A DNA stretch of 64,000 nt from RGIG7213 sp045124505 (GTDB lineage: Bacteria; Bacillota; Clostridia; Oscillospirales; CAG-272). The stretch is from the NCBI GenBank assembly GCA_045124505.1, contig JBGVLZ010000090.1, positions 61,174 through 125,173 of the forward strand. The letters are read 5' to 3'. Positions within the stretch are counted from its first letter, which is position 1. Every line of letters begins with the position of its first letter. This document shows positions 16,349-26,699 of the stretch, piece by piece. The notes under the pieces are model-generated. The model had not been told where the DNA came from. It made no database searches and worked only from the letters and a program-made list of their open reading frames with translations. The position numbers and the translations under genes are program-made.

Positions 16349-16377
16349 ATAATACCAAAAACTTTTAGTTTTGTCAA
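16349..16377 (-). promoter_or_regulatory. Promoter of tRNA-Thr
   Basis: On the minus strand TTGACA (16372-16377), 17 bases, TATTAT (16349-16354). Confidence 0.8.
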
Positions 16378-16413
16378 GTGTTTTTTGCTAAATTATTATT
16401 TTAGGAGAAAAAA

Positions 16414-17370
16414 ATGAAAAAAGAATTTGTGTGGGCGTTTGTCGGCTGCGGCTGGGCATCATCTGATATGGCAGATGCATTTATAAAAACGGGAAGAAAA
16501 ATACACGGTGTATATTGCCGCAACACAGAGAACTGCGAAAAATTTGCGGAAAAATATGGGATTTTGCATGCTTATAAAACTCCCGACGAGTTGTTTGCAG
16601 ATAAATCGATAAATGCTTTGTATATCGCAACGCCTCACCATATACATTATGATTATATCAAAAAGGCTGTTGAATGCGGTATACACGTGCTTTGCGAAAA
16701 GGCGATAACCGTAAATGAAAAGCAGTATGACGATGTGTGGAGCGCTAACAGCAAAGATGTCAAGCTTGCCGAAGCCATGACGGTTTATCATATGCCCCTG
16801 CACAGAATGCTTTCACGCCGTGTTATATCGGGTGAATTCGGAAAAACCAATCTGATACAGGTGAATTTCGGAAGTACAAAGCCATACGATATGGAAAACA
16901 GATTTTTTTCCAAAAAAACTGCCGGCGGTGCACTTCTTGATATCGGTGTTTACGCTTTAGCGTGTGCGGAGATGTATACGAATAAAAGTATAGAGTCGGT
17001 AATTTCAGATGTTGAATTTGCCGAAAGCGGTGTGGACAAATCTTTTGGTGCACTTATAAAGAGGGAAAATGGGCAAATCGTGACCGTTACATGCTCGCTG
17101 TGCTCAAAGCTCCCTAAAAAAATAGTCATTTCATGCGATAAAGCGTATATTGAAATTGAAAATTATCCGAGGGCTGACAGCGCTATAATAGTATATAATG
17201 ACGGACGTACAGAGCAAGTACACGAGGGAAAAAGTGATAATGCTTTGATGTACGAAATTGAAAATTTCGAAAATGATATTTATTTATATCAGGTGCATAC
17301 TAAAAATGTTATGCATACTGTAAGTGTTTTAAAGGATTCATGGGGACTTTATTATGACTGCGAAGGCTAA
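16414..17370 (+). CDS. Gfo/Idh/MocA-family NAD(P)-dependent oxidoreductase
   Basis: A 318-residue dehydrogenase with an N-terminal Rossmann fold (WAFVGCGWASSDMADAF; GxGxxS-like), the ATPHHIHYDYI loop and the family motif CEKAITVNEKQ carrying the conserved Lys (about residues 95-100). A C-terminal mixed alpha/beta domain with GGALLDIGVYAL follows. Such enzymes oxidise or reduce sugars, inositols or their derivatives; the substrate is not readable. TAGGAGA precedes the start. The gene stands alone; its stop overlaps the end of sigE by four bases (convergent). Confidence 0.85.
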   Translation: MKKEFVWAFVGCGWASSDMADAFIKTGRKIHGVYCRNTENCEKFAEKYGILHAYKTPDELFADKSINALYIATPHHIHYDYIKKAVECGIHVLCEKAITVNEKQYDDVWSANSKDVKLAEAMTVYHMPLHRMLSRRVISGEFGKTNLIQVNFGSTKPYDMENRFFSKKTAGGALLDIGVYALACAEMYTNKSIESVISDVEFAESGVDKSFGALIKRENGQIVTVTCSLCSKLPKKIVISCDKAYIEIENYPRADSAIIVYNDGRTEQVHEGKSDNALMYEIENFENDIYLYQVHTKNVMHTVSVLKDSWGLYYDCEG

Positions 17371-18065
17371 AGCGTGCTTTCAATTTCTTCTTTAAGCTGT
17401 TTTATAATTTTCTTTTCAAGCCGTGAGATGTACGATTGGGATATCCCAAGTGCATCCGCGGTTTCTTTTTGTGTCAGCTCCTTTGTACCGTTGAGTCCGA
17501 AACGAAGCTCTATTATCGTGCGTTCACGCTCATTAAGTGATGAAACGACACGCTTTATCATTGCACGTTCTTCATCCTGTTCGATGTTTTGCGATACTGT
17601 ATCACCGTCGCTTCCCACGATGTCGGAGATAAGAAGCTCGTTGCCGTCATAATCGACATTCAGCGGTTCATCAAGTGACATTTCAGATTTTATGTGGTTG
17701 TTTTTTCTTATATACATAAGTATCTCATTTTCAATACATCGCGAGGAATATGTGGCAAGCTTTATGTTTTTGTCGGGTTTATACGTGTTTATTGATTTGA
17801 TAAGCCCTATTGTGCCTATAGATATAAGATCTTCTATACCGACCCCCGTGTTTTCAAACTTTTTTGCAATATAAACAACAAGACGCAGATTTCTTTCAAC
17901 AAGTGTACGTTTGGCATCCGCATCATCCGGAAGACGAAGCACTATTTCCGCTTCCTCTTCGGGGGAAAGGGGCGGCGGCAGAGTCTGCGCACCGTTTATG
18001 TAAAACACGGAATTTCCGTTTGAATGTATTGAAAAAATTTTTTTGATGAACTGTGTAAGCTTCAT
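17367..18065 (-). CDS. sigE: Sporulation sigma factor SigE
   Basis: Mother-cell sigma factor of 232 residues. An N-terminal pro-sequence-like segment (MKLTQFIKKIFSIHSNG...) precedes LPPPLSPEEEAEIV, as in pro-sigma-E, which is activated by cleavage. Region 2 reads LVVYIAKKFENTGVGIEDLISIGTIGLIKSINTY and region 4 ends SYISRLEKKIIKQLKEE. The upstream gene encodes its protease SpoIIGA, 25 bases away, the classic pair. Present only in endospore formers, so the organism probably sporulates. Confidence 0.95.
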   Translation of the reverse strand: MKLTQFIKKIFSIHSNGNSVFYINGAQTLPPPLSPEEEAEIVLRLPDDADAKRTLVERNLRLVVYIAKKFENTGVGIEDLISIGTIGLIKSINTYKPDKNIKLATYSSRCIENEILMYIRKNNHIKSEMSLDEPLNVDYDGNELLISDIVGSDGDTVSQNIEQDEERAMIKRVVSSLNERERTIIELRFGLNGTKELTQKETADALGISQSYISRLEKKIIKQLKEEIESTL

Positions 18066-18090
18066 AATATTTCCTTTCTTTGTTTTAAAA

Positions 18091-18999
18091 TCAGTTTTTT
18101 ATCTCGTACAGACAAAGCGGAACAACTCCGTCAAACTGTGCAAAATCCGTGTTGTCGCACACGGCAATAACGGCTTTCATCGGAATCTTTTCCTTTTTAG
18201 TGCCGATATACACCTGTTCGGGTACGATACCGTAAAACATTGCATCGCCCCCTGCTGAATGTGCGGGTATGAACCGTGTTTTTGAAAGCAGCCTTTCATT
18301 TTCAAGAAGAGTTTTTGACGTGCATCCGGTAAGCTTTCTGAATTTTTCATTTTTAATTAATATCACGGGCGCACCGCTTAAAGGCTCGTGCAAAAGATTT
18401 CCGCTGTCGATAAGTACATGCATGTCAACCTTTTTTTCTTCAAATATGACGGTTAAATAAGCATCCTTGATATCTGCGCTTTTTGCAAATATTCTGCCTG
18501 TTATATATGCTGTAACAGCGCACAGGATAACAACTGCAGCAAATACATAAAACGGTATTTTTTTCGCTTGTGCAACAGTTCCGCTTACCCACATATTTCC
18601 CATTATGCTGTCAATGAAAGAATACGATGCTGTCACAGCACCGCCCATTAAAAGGGAAACGGAATAAAAAAGCAAGCACAGCTTTATATACTGTGACAGA
18701 ACTATGTTCTTGTATGCGGTAAAACACATAAGAAGATATACGGCAATATTGAAAACTGCCGACGGCAAAGCGCCTTGTATGAACAAAGAGGCAACGCCGT
18801 ATACACCTCCCATGGCAGATGATAAGAGCAATCTTCTTTTCTTCATATCAAGATGAAGAATTTTTCCGCTTATGTATAGTGACAGAAAATCCATTGAAAA
18901 ATTAATTATAAACAGTATGTCACCGAAAACAGTAGTTTTAATTTGTATCACATCCTTTGGCTTAATTGTATACCTAAGGATGTGTTTTTTTTGTCGCAC
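18091..18999 (-). CDS. spoIIGA: Sigma-E processing peptidase SpoIIGA
   Basis: Membrane aspartic protease that removes the pro-sequence of sigma-E during sporulation. The N-terminal half has five or so membrane segments (FGDILFIINFSMDFLSLYI onward); the C-terminal half carries the aspartic protease motif DSGNLLHEPLSG. The frame opens at GTG 18999, but homologues start close to the first TM, and GTG 18951 is an alternative with AAAGG just before it; the true start is uncertain. A stem (18949-18957 with 18976-18984) covers that second site. Confidence 0.9.
   Translation of the reverse strand: MRQKKHILRYTIKPKDVIQIKTTVFGDILFIINFSMDFLSLYISGKILHLDMKKRRLLLSSAMGGVYGVASLFIQGALPSAVFNIAVYLLMCFTAYKNIVLSQYIKLCLLFYSVSLLMGGAVTASYSFIDSIMGNMWVSGTVAQAKKIPFYVFAAVVILCAVTAYITGRIFAKSADIKDAYLTVIFEEKKVDMHVLIDSGNLLHEPLSGAPVILIKNEKFRKLTGCTSKTLLENERLLSKTRFIPAHSAGGDAMFYGIVPEQVYIGTKKEKIPMKAVIAVCDNTDFAQFDGVVPLCLYEIKN
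18949..18998 (-). promoter_or_regulatory. Possible control region of spoIIGA (0A-like box and hairpin)
   Basis: TGTCGCA (18992-18998) matches the Spo0A box TGTCGAA in six of seven bases. CACATCCTT (18949-18957) and AAGGATGTG (18976-18984) form an inverted repeat that, in the minus-strand RNA, would pair the AAGGATGTG ribosome-binding/start region of the shorter SpoIIGA. On the plus strand the same stem runs into eight Ts and could act as a terminator. These are alternatives I cannot separate. Confidence 0.35.
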
Positions 19000-19070
19000 T
19001 TTGGTATCTGTATAAAAAATATCATATGGGAAATAATTCTTATATTGAAATGAAAGAAGGACCGCGCGAT

Positions 19071-22000
19071 ATGAAAAAAGCTCTTCATATAAAACTTAAA
19101 AAACGTGATGGATTTATAAGGGAAAACTGTTCGTTCAGCGAAGAAATATCAAATAATTACTATTTTATAAATGAAAAAATAAGGTATGCGGAAAAAGAAA
19201 CAAAAAGTGCGTTTTTTCCTCCTGTTTACCATATGAAGAATATTTCATCGCTTCTTAAAAGATACGAATATTCAATATCGGAAGGCGAGTTTTATGCGGA
19301 AATAAAGCACATGAACTTATCTGACGGCGAGCTGAAAAATCTTTACACCCTCATAATATGTGCATGCGTGCGAGAGCTTTTTGAAATATGCCGAAAAAAG
19401 AACACCACTTCGCTTGACGGCAAGGTAATATCATTTATGCGAAGGAGTGAGTTTTTCGACTACAAGCGTTTTTTTATTTCATTAAGCGAAACCGAAAAAC
19501 TGCTTTTAAAGTACCGAGATTACGATATAAGCGACGAAAAGACAAAAGCGCAGTACCGCTATTATCTTGAAAAATATGCAAACAAAAAGAAAATGTCACC
19601 GTGTGATGCACTTAAAAGTCTGTCAGGCTGTGATATTACAGAACTGCTTTTAAAGGATCAGCATCCGATAGCAAAAGGAATATATTTTCCTGTAATATTA
19701 ACCGTCTTTTTCTTTTTTGCGTTGGCTTTGTACTGCCTTGTTTTAATTCCGTTTTCGTTTTTTGCGCTCATTCCATACGCTTTATGTCTTTTTCCGCTTT
19801 ACGAATGCAGTGTTTATCTTGTAAATTATTCGTATTCAAAGCTGTTTGTTCCGTTTTCAAAGCCGAGCATAAAAAGACAGGAAATTCCCGAAAATGTCAG
19901 ATGTACGGTCGTTATAACCTCGCTTTTGGGATGTGAGGACAAAGAGCTTTTTTCCAAGCTTGAAAAATATTATCTTTCAAACAGACGTGAAAATCTCACA
20001 TTCGGTATACTTGCCGACTTGCCCGACTGTGATTCACCCACATGTGAAAACGATGAAAGGATATTGAATTTTGCTGAAAAAGAAACAAAACGGCTGAACG
20101 AAAAATACGGTAATGTTTTCTATTTTTTCTACCGTGAGCGTGAATATTCCGCAAGCGAAGGAAGATTTACAGCGCCCGAAAGAAAGAGGGGAGCTGTTGT
20201 TGAGCTTTGTAAGCTGTTAAACGGAGAAAAAAATAAAATAATCACGCTTTCCCAGGCGGTGGAAAATAAGCTTCACGGCACAAAATATCTTATAACACTT
20301 GACAGTGATACACAGCTTCCACCGTATGAGGCTGAACGAATGATATGCACAGCGGAGCATCCTGCAAATCTTCCCGTCTATGATGAGGAAAAACACAGAG
20401 TTATAAGCGGCCACGGAATATTACAGCCGGGTGTGGAAACTTCACTGGAGTCATCGCTTAAAAACGCTTTTTCGCTTCTCAGCTGCGGCGGTGTCGGAGT
20501 TCAGATATACAGATACGCAAGGTTTGATATATATGAGGAAATATTCAAGCAAGGCATATTTTGCGGCAAGGGAATAATAAATACATCTGTTTTTTGTAAA
20601 GCTGTCGAAGGAATGTTTCCCGATGAAAAAATACTGTCGCACGATGTACCCGAGGGGTGCTTACTTAATTCGGGAATGATTCCTGATATGACATTATACG
20701 ACAGTACCCCATCTAATGCCGTATCATATTACAAACGTCAGAACAGATGGATAAGGGGAGATATACAGACTTTTCTTGCTTTTTGCGGGAAATATATAAA
20801 ACACAAAAAGTTTAAGGTGAAAAATCCTCTGACACCGCTTGACAAATATAAACTGTTTGACAACGTAAGACATGATATGACACCTGTTTTTGCGCTTTTT
20901 GCAATGATATCGGGTGTGTTTTTTGACCGCCGTATTTGTGTGGGCACCTCTGTATTTTCGCTTTTTTATATAACAGTGCCGTTTCTTGTGTCATCTTTTG
21001 AATGTGTCGTGTCAGGTGCTTTTGGGGTAAGACGTAAGTTTTATTCTTTTACACTTTCATCGTTCTGGCATGGATTTCTCAGCTTTTTAACCCGCCTGTC
21101 ATCACTTGCCAACGAAGCGTATACATCACTTTGCGCTGTCATCACTGCGGTGTGGAGATATAAAATAAGCGGTAAAAATCTGCTTGAATGGATAAGTGCC
21201 ACGGGGGCGGAAAAAATATCCGCAGGCGGTATTTTAAAGTACTGCTTATGGGGAGCTTTTTCGATTTTGACAGGCATTCTGTTTTTGTTTGTTCCTTTCG
21301 GTATTTACAGATCGACGGGTATTTTATTTATTTTATACCCGTTTGTTATGTATGCACTTTCAAACAAAAGAAAAAATGCAAAAAAGACGGTGAGGGAAGA
21401 TGACAAAAAGAAAATTTATTCATATGTCCACGATATGTGGCGGTATTTTTCAGACAATTTAAACGAAAAAAGCGGATTTTTACCGCCTGATAATGTTTCG
21501 TTCTCCTCGGGTGTAAAGGTTGCGGAAAGAACATCACCTACAAATATAGGGCTTTATCTCGTAACACTTCTTGCTGTATACGATTTCGGACTGATCGGAG
21601 TGGAAGAACTGTATGAAAAATGCGAAAAAACATTAAAGACAGTCGAAAAACTTAAAAAATACCGTGGAAATTTATATAATTGGTATGACACGCAAACGCT
21701 TAACACACTTGACGGTTTTGTATCTTTCGTTGACAGCGGAAATTTTTTATGCTGTCTTGTTTGCCTGAAAGAGGGGATAAAAGAGCTTCCCGAAATGCTT
21801 CCCTTATTACCTGCTGTCGAAAAGCTGATAGAAGAAACGGATCTTTCGTGTATGTTCGATGAAATCCGAAATATGTTTTATATCGGACTTGATGAAAACA
21901 GCGGTGTTACAAAGCAGAATCATTATGATATTTATATGAGCGAGGCAAGAAGTGCCGACTACTATGCAACTGCAAAAGGAATGACAAGCCCCGGGGCTTT

Positions 22001-25000
22001 AAGCAGTACTTCAAGAACGCTGATAAATAAGTCGGGACACATCGGACTTGCATCGTGGGGCGGTACAGCGTTTGAATATTTTATGCCTCCGCTGTTTATG
22101 CCGACACCTGAAAATTCTCTGCTTTACGAAGCGCTTGAATTTGCATATCTTTCGCAGATTTCATACAAGGCTTCATCAAAAGGCGGGGAAGAGGTTTACG
22201 GCATATCCGAATCGTGTTATTTTGAATTTGACACAGAGATGAATTATCAGTATAAAGCACACGGTGTACCGTCATTGGGACTGAAAACAGGACTTGCCGA
22301 TGATCTTGTTGTAAGCCCGTATTCATCATTTTTGATGCTTTGTATGGGAAGGACACCGCTTGAAAATCTCGAAATGCTTAAAAAATATAATGCATACGGC
22401 GTATACGGATTTTACGAAGCCGTTGATTTCACCAAAAGCCGTGTCGGTGACGGCTATGCTGTAGTAAAGTGTTTTATGGCGCACCACATAGGTATGAGCA
22501 TTATAGCGTGTGCAAACTTCATATTTGACAATATATTTGTAAAAAGATTTACAAGCGACGGTTATGTAAGGTCTTCTTTGTGTCTTTTATCTGAAAAAAT
22601 ACCGACAGATACAGCGCCGTACAAATCACAGAAAATATATGAAAAGCCTGCACTTCCCACATACAGAAACACATGGGAGAATAAAACACCGCAGTCGGGC
22701 GTTATATCAAATTCTATTCTCCGATGTGACATAACAAATGACGGTGATGTTTTTTTGCACTACGGCGATGTTATGCTGTTTGATGACGGCTTCGGTAAAC
22801 TTAAAATAGATGCTTACAAAAACGGAAAATTCTATAATCTTTTGGGTGAAAATAAAGGTGTATGTGACGGAACTGTAGGTGAGTTTTCAACGTTTGACAC
22901 AGAAAAATATATTGCAAGTGCAAGAGTTACCGTATCAGATGACGCAAATGTTTTTTGTGCCGAGTGTGCATTTGATGACGATACAAAGAGCCTTATTTCA
23001 TTTTCTCCCGTGTGTACTTCCGAGCGTGAGTATTATGCACATAAAAGCTACGCAAGGCTTTTTATAACGGCAAAAATGAGTGACGGTGTGCTTATTTTAA
23101 AAAGACAGGGAAAACGCCGTTTTTATACCGCTGTGACCGTGTGCACAGAAAAGGGCATATGTCCGTTTGAATATGAGATCTCAGGCGACAATGTTTTACC
23201 GTATGACGGTGAAAAATATATGCTTGACAGTCTTGAATCGTCTTTGATAAATACCGAATATGTATGTCCTGTAACGCCGTTTGTTATCATAAAATCACAG
23301 AAAGACCGTATAAGGCTGTTGTTTGCAGCAGGTAAAGACGAAGAAAGTGTGTTACAAAGTATTCGTAATGCGGTTTTTCAAAACACGCTGACACAAAAAA
23401 ATAAAGACGGTATAAAGAAATTATATTCTTCCGTGTTTCACAGCACATATTACGATGAAAGTATCGTTTCCTCGCTTTTGTCACGTCATAGCTTTGAAAG
23501 TGTAAGAAAAACACGCTCACATCTTGATATAAGCACGCTTTGGAAATACGGAATATCGGGTGATCTTCCCATTTTAACGCTTGATATGACAGATGAGGTA
23601 ATGCTCAAAACTCCGCCTGAAAAGCTTTTAAAAGCACTATATACGCACAGAGCTATGCTTATAAGGGGGCACAGATATGATACGGTAGTTCTATACAAAG
23701 AGGAAGATAAATATCATCGAAGTGTGGAAAAAAGGCTGTTTGAGATATTCAAGCTTGCAGGTGTCATGCCTCTTGTGGGGCGGTATGGCGGTATATTTGC
23801 ATTAACGTGCAGTACTGAGGAAGAAAAAGCGCTGTTTTTAGATATGTCATTTTATCCGGAAAAGGAAACAAAAAATGTTTTACCGGGTGAGGAAGTGCCT
23901 GCGTTATTCAGCAACGAAAGATCATATAAAGTCAGCGATGGCGGTGTGGAGATAACAAACGGCAACGCAGTCTTACCCTGGAGCTTCATATATGCAAATG
24001 AAGGCTTCGGCATACTTCTGACACAGAATTCTTTAGGGTTTACGTGGTATGAAAATTCCCGAATGGGAAAATTGACACATTTCGAAAACGATATTCTGAA
24101 TATGAACAGCGAAGAAGTATTTTTGGAAATAAACGGCAAACTATACAGCCTCACAAAATGGGCTGAAAAAACGGTATTCGGTTTTTCACAGGCGCAGTAC
24201 AAAGGATGTATATCGGGTATTTATTACTGTGTTTATGTCACGTGCGACAAAGAGGGGGCAAAAAAGCTTGTAAAGGTTACTCTTACAAATCACAGCGGAA
24301 GAAAAATACCGTGTGAAGTATCATACAAAGCAAATTTTGTTCTTGGTGAGTCGGAAAAGAAAACAGGCAGACTTTTTGCAAGAAGGGAAGAAAAAACACT
24401 TAAGGTCATAAATGCTTACGGCGGCGAGATAAGAGAATGTGTCCTGCATTCTCCCGAAGGCAAAATATCGTCGTTTGACGGCACAAACGGCTGTGTAAGA
24501 TGTCCCGTTAAGCTTTACCCCGATTCATCGGGAATTGTACACTTTTCCCTCGGTACAGGTGATGCAACGGCGATTTTATACAACAAGGCACTTAAAAAAT
24601 ATAAATCAGCAGTTGAGGAATATCTTAATGTGTATGAGTTGCATACAGATAATAAAAGCTTTGATGTTATATTCAATAAATTTGCGAAATATCAGGCACT
24701 TTACTGCCGTGTATATGCAAGATGCGGATTTTATCAGAACGGCGGTGCATACGGCTTCCGTGACCAGCTTCAGGATATGATATCGGTGATGTACTCATCC
24801 CCCGAAACCGCACGTGAGCATATACTCAAATGTGCATCTCATCAGTATGAAGAGGGCGATGTCACGCACTGGTGGCACACAGGACAAGCGGAGAAGGGAA
24901 TACGTACAAGATGCTCCGACGATATGCTGTGGCTTATTTATGTTTCTGCAAGATATGTACGCTTGACAGGTGATGACTCGGTGCTTTTTACACCCGTCAC

Positions 25001-26024
25001 GTATTTAAGATCTCCTGCGCTTAAAGACGGAGAAGGCGATAGATATGAAATCCTCACACGTTCAGACATAAAAGAAAGTCTTTATATGCACTGTGTCCGT
25101 GCGCTTGAATGTGTACGGTACGGCAAAAACGGACTGCCGCTTTTCGGTTCAGGTGACTGGAATGACGGAATGAATGAAAACGGCGGCGAAAGCGTATGGC
25201 TTGCGTGGTTTTTATACGGCGTGCTTCTTGATATGGCGTATCTTGCAGAAATAAGCGGTGATAGCGAGGGGGAGAAAAAATACCGTGAAAAAGCAAGAGT
25301 TCTTTATGAAAACACAGAAAAATTCGCATTCAACGGAAAATATTATATAAGAGGGACATACCGTGACGGTACTGTGATAGGCGACGGAGGCGGATGCGAT
25401 ATTGACGTTCTTCCGCAGGCATTTGCCGCAATAAACGGCGCGGACGGAAAAAGGGTACAAAGTGCGCTTAGTACCGTTTGGGAAAGACTGTATGATGAAA
25501 AAAACAAACAGCTTTTACTGTTTGCACCGCCTTTTAATGAGGACTCAAAGTATATAGGATATATTTGCGATTATCCCGAGGGTATACGTGAAAACGGCGG
25601 ACAGTATACACACGGGGCTGTGTGGGGTGCTATCGGTTTTTTCAGAGGGAATATGCCTGAACGTGGGTTTGAAATACTGCGCAGTATAAATCCGCTTGTC
25701 AGATGCGAGGATGATGAAATATTTAAAAAATACAAGGGTGAGCCTTATGTATTTGCAGGAGATGTATACAAAAACGAATATACTCCGGCAAGATGCGGAT
25801 GGAGCTGGTATACAGGAGCCGCAAGCTGGTATTTTACAGCCGTGCTTGAGGAGCTTTTGGGATATAAAGAAACAGAAAGCGGTTTTACTTTATCCCCGAA
25901 TTTATGCCGTGGCGTTGAAGATTTCACCTTGACGGTAAGAAAAAAGGGCACAGCATATACCGTGAGTGCAAAGAATTTGCAAAAAGGCAAGCTGTACCCG
26001 TTTGACGGATGTGATCATATTTAA
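19071..26024 (+). CDS. Cyclic beta-1,2-glucan synthase-like protein (NdvB/GT84-GH94)
   Basis: Giant membrane enzyme of about 2317 residues. Order: N-terminal cytoplasmic domain; two TMs (about 205-250); GT84-type glycosyltransferase with DSDTQLPPYE (about 410), ILSHDVPEG and RQNRWIRGD (about 555); four or more TMs (about 600-780); glucoamylase-like cyclisation domain with ASWGGTAFEYFMPP (about 990); and a C-terminal GH94 phosphorylase domain with FRDQLQDM and GSGDWNDGMNENG (about 2025, catalytic Asp). This is the order seen in NdvB/Cgs, which make cyclic beta-1,2-glucans. AAGG at 19057-19060 fits ATG 19071; an upstream ATG (19026) lacks a site. It stands alone, convergent with the ECF genes. 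The product in this organism is inferred. Confidence 0.85.
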   Translation: MKKALHIKLKKRDGFIRENCSFSEEISNNYYFINEKIRYAEKETKSAFFPPVYHMKNISSLLKRYEYSISEGEFYAEIKHMNLSDGELKNLYTLIICACVRELFEICRKKNTTSLDGKVISFMRRSEFFDYKRFFISLSETEKLLLKYRDYDISDEKTKAQYRYYLEKYANKKKMSPCDALKSLSGCDITELLLKDQHPIAKGIYFPVILTVFFFFALALYCLVLIPFSFFALIPYALCLFPLYECSVYLVNYSYSKLFVPFSKPSIKRQEIPENVRCTVVITSLLGCEDKELFSKLEKYYLSNRRENLTFGILADLPDCDSPTCENDERILNFAEKETKRLNEKYGNVFYFFYREREYSASEGRFTAPERKRGAVVELCKLLNGEKNKIITLSQAVENKLHGTKYLITLDSDTQLPPYEAERMICTAEHPANLPVYDEEKHRVISGHGILQPGVETSLESSLKNAFSLLSCGGVGVQIYRYARFDIYEEIFKQGIFCGKGIINTSVFCKAVEGMFPDEKILSHDVPEGCLLNSGMIPDMTLYDSTPSNAVSYYKRQNRWIRGDIQTFLAFCGKYIKHKKFKVKNPLTPLDKYKLFDNVRHDMTPVFALFAMISGVFFDRRICVGTSVFSLFYITVPFLVSSFECVVSGAFGVRRKFYSFTLSSFWHGFLSFLTRLSSLANEAYTSLCAVITAVWRYKISGKNLLEWISATGAEKISAGGILKYCLWGAFSILTGILFLFVPFGIYRSTGILFILYPFVMYALSNKRKNAKKTVREDDKKKIYSYVHDMWRYFSDNLNEKSGFLPPDNVSFSSGVKVAERTSPTNIGLYLVTLLAVYDFGLIGVEELYEKCEKTLKTVEKLKKYRGNLYNWYDTQTLNTLDGFVSFVDSGNFLCCLVCLKEGIKELPEMLPLLPAVEKLIEETDLSCMFDEIRNMFYIGLDENSGVTKQNHYDIYMSEARSADYYATAKGMTSPGALSSTSRTLINKSGHIGLASWGGTAFEYFMPPLFMPTPENSLLYEALEFAYLSQISYKASSKGGEEVYGISESCYFEFDTEMNYQYKAHGVPSLGLKTGLADDLVVSPYSSFLMLCMGRTPLENLEMLKKYNAYGVYGFYEAVDFTKSRVGDGYAVVKCFMAHHIGMSIIACANFIFDNIFVKRFTSDGYVRSSLCLLSEKIPTDTAPYKSQKIYEKPALPTYRNTWENKTPQSGVISNSILRCDITNDGDVFLHYGDVMLFDDGFGKLKIDAYKNGKFYNLLGENKGVCDGTVGEFSTFDTEKYIASARVTVSDDANVFCAECAFDDDTKSLISFSPVCTSEREYYAHKSYARLFITAKMSDGVLILKRQGKRRFYTAVTVCTEKGICPFEYEISGDNVLPYDGEKYMLDSLESSLINTEYVCPVTPFVIIKSQKDRIRLLFAAGKDEESVLQSIRNAVFQNTLTQKNKDGIKKLYSSVFHSTYYDESIVSSLLSRHSFESVRKTRSHLDISTLWKYGISGDLPILTLDMTDEVMLKTPPEKLLKALYTHRAMLIRGHRYDTVVLYKEEDKYHRSVEKRLFEIFKLAGVMPLVGRYGGIFALTCSTEEEKALFLDMSFYPEKETKNVLPGEEVPALFSNERSYKVSDGGVEITNGNAVLPWSFIYANEGFGILLTQNSLGFTWYENSRMGKLTHFENDILNMNSEEVFLEINGKLYSLTKWAEKTVFGFSQAQYKGCISGIYYCVYVTCDKEGAKKLVKVTLTNHSGRKIPCEVSYKANFVLGESEKKTGRLFARREEKTLKVINAYGGEIRECVLHSPEGKISSFDGTNGCVRCPVKLYPDSSGIVHFSLGTGDATAILYNKALKKYKSAVEEYLNVYELHTDNKSFDVIFNKFAKYQALYCRVYARCGFYQNGGAYGFRDQLQDMISVMYSSPETAREHILKCASHQYEEGDVTHWWHTGQAEKGIRTRCSDDMLWLIYVSARYVRLTGDDSVLFTPVTYLRSPALKDGEGDRYEILTRSDIKESLYMHCVRALECVRYGKNGLPLFGSGDWNDGMNENGGESVWLAWFLYGVLLDMAYLAEISGDSEGEKKYREKARVLYENTEKFAFNGKYYIRGTYRDGTVIGDGGGCDIDVLPQAFAAINGADGKRVQSALSTVWERLYDEKNKQLLLFAPPFNEDSKYIGYICDYPEGIRENGGQYTHGAVWGAIGFFRGNMPERGFEILRSINPLVRCEDDEIFKKYKGEPYVFAGDVYKNEYTPARCGWSWYTGAASWYFTAVLEELLGYKETESGFTLSPNLCRGVEDFTLTVRKKGTAYTVSAKNLQKGKLYPFDGCDHI

Positions 26025-26699
26025 TTAAATTCCGTATTTTATCTTTATACGTTTCAGCCGTGAGGAAAACGACGGATAAAGCAAAAACAGAAAAACAACA
26101 TTTGATACGGTATAAAGAAGTGTGTGCGGTGCGGAGGTTATAATGGCGGCTTTGTATAAAGTCAAATTAAATTCGCCGTTGTACCAAAGCACCGTCCATA
26201 CGTCAAGTATCAGGGAATATAATATTCCGGAAAGACCGCCGTATACAAGCAAAAACACACGGCTTTTTTCAAGCGGTTTATATAAAAGCCCCGAAATAAA
26301 ACCGATAACACCCCAAGCGAACATTTGATGAGGTGTCCACGGCCCTTGTCCGAAATAAAAGTTTGATATAAGGGCAGACAGTGCGCCGACTGTAAACCCC
26401 GACTCAGGACCGAGATAAAGGGATGAGATGACCGTCAGTGCGGCGGTAGGTTTTAAGAACGGAATAAATCTGCCTATAACGGATAAGCACGTCATAACAG
26501 CACACAGCACGAGTCTGCGTGTTGTTATTTTTTTCTTTTCAAAGCTTATAAAGAATAATAAAAGCGTTAAAATGCTTACTGCTGTTATTATATAAATATG
26601 GTGTTTTTCTTTGAAAAGAAATATTCCCGAAACGATTACCGAGGGGATGAGGAGAAATACTATTACAAATTTCAAAGCCGACAACAATTTATTTTGCAC
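26025..26699 (-). CDS. ECF transporter substrate-binding (S) component
   Basis: A 224-residue membrane protein. The first segments (about 10-55) precede a domain typical of ECF S components: RRLVLCAVMTCLSVIGRFIPFLKPTAALTV, then LGPESGFTVGALSALISNFYFGQGPWTPHQMFAWGVIGFISG. It overlaps the ATPase gene by 11 bases and completes an S-AA'-T set. The vitamin or metal it binds cannot be read; relatives are annotated only as generic ECF S components. Confidence 0.85.
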   Translation of the reverse strand: MQNKLLSALKFVIVFLLIPSVIVSGIFLFKEKHHIYIITAVSILTLLLFFISFEKKKITTRRLVLCAVMTCLSVIGRFIPFLKPTAALTVISSLYLGPESGFTVGALSALISNFYFGQGPWTPHQMFAWGVIGFISGLLYKPLEKSRVFLLVYGGLSGILYSLILDVWTVLWYNGEFNLTLYKAAIITSAPHTLLYTVSNVVFLFLLYPSFSSRLKRIKIKYGI

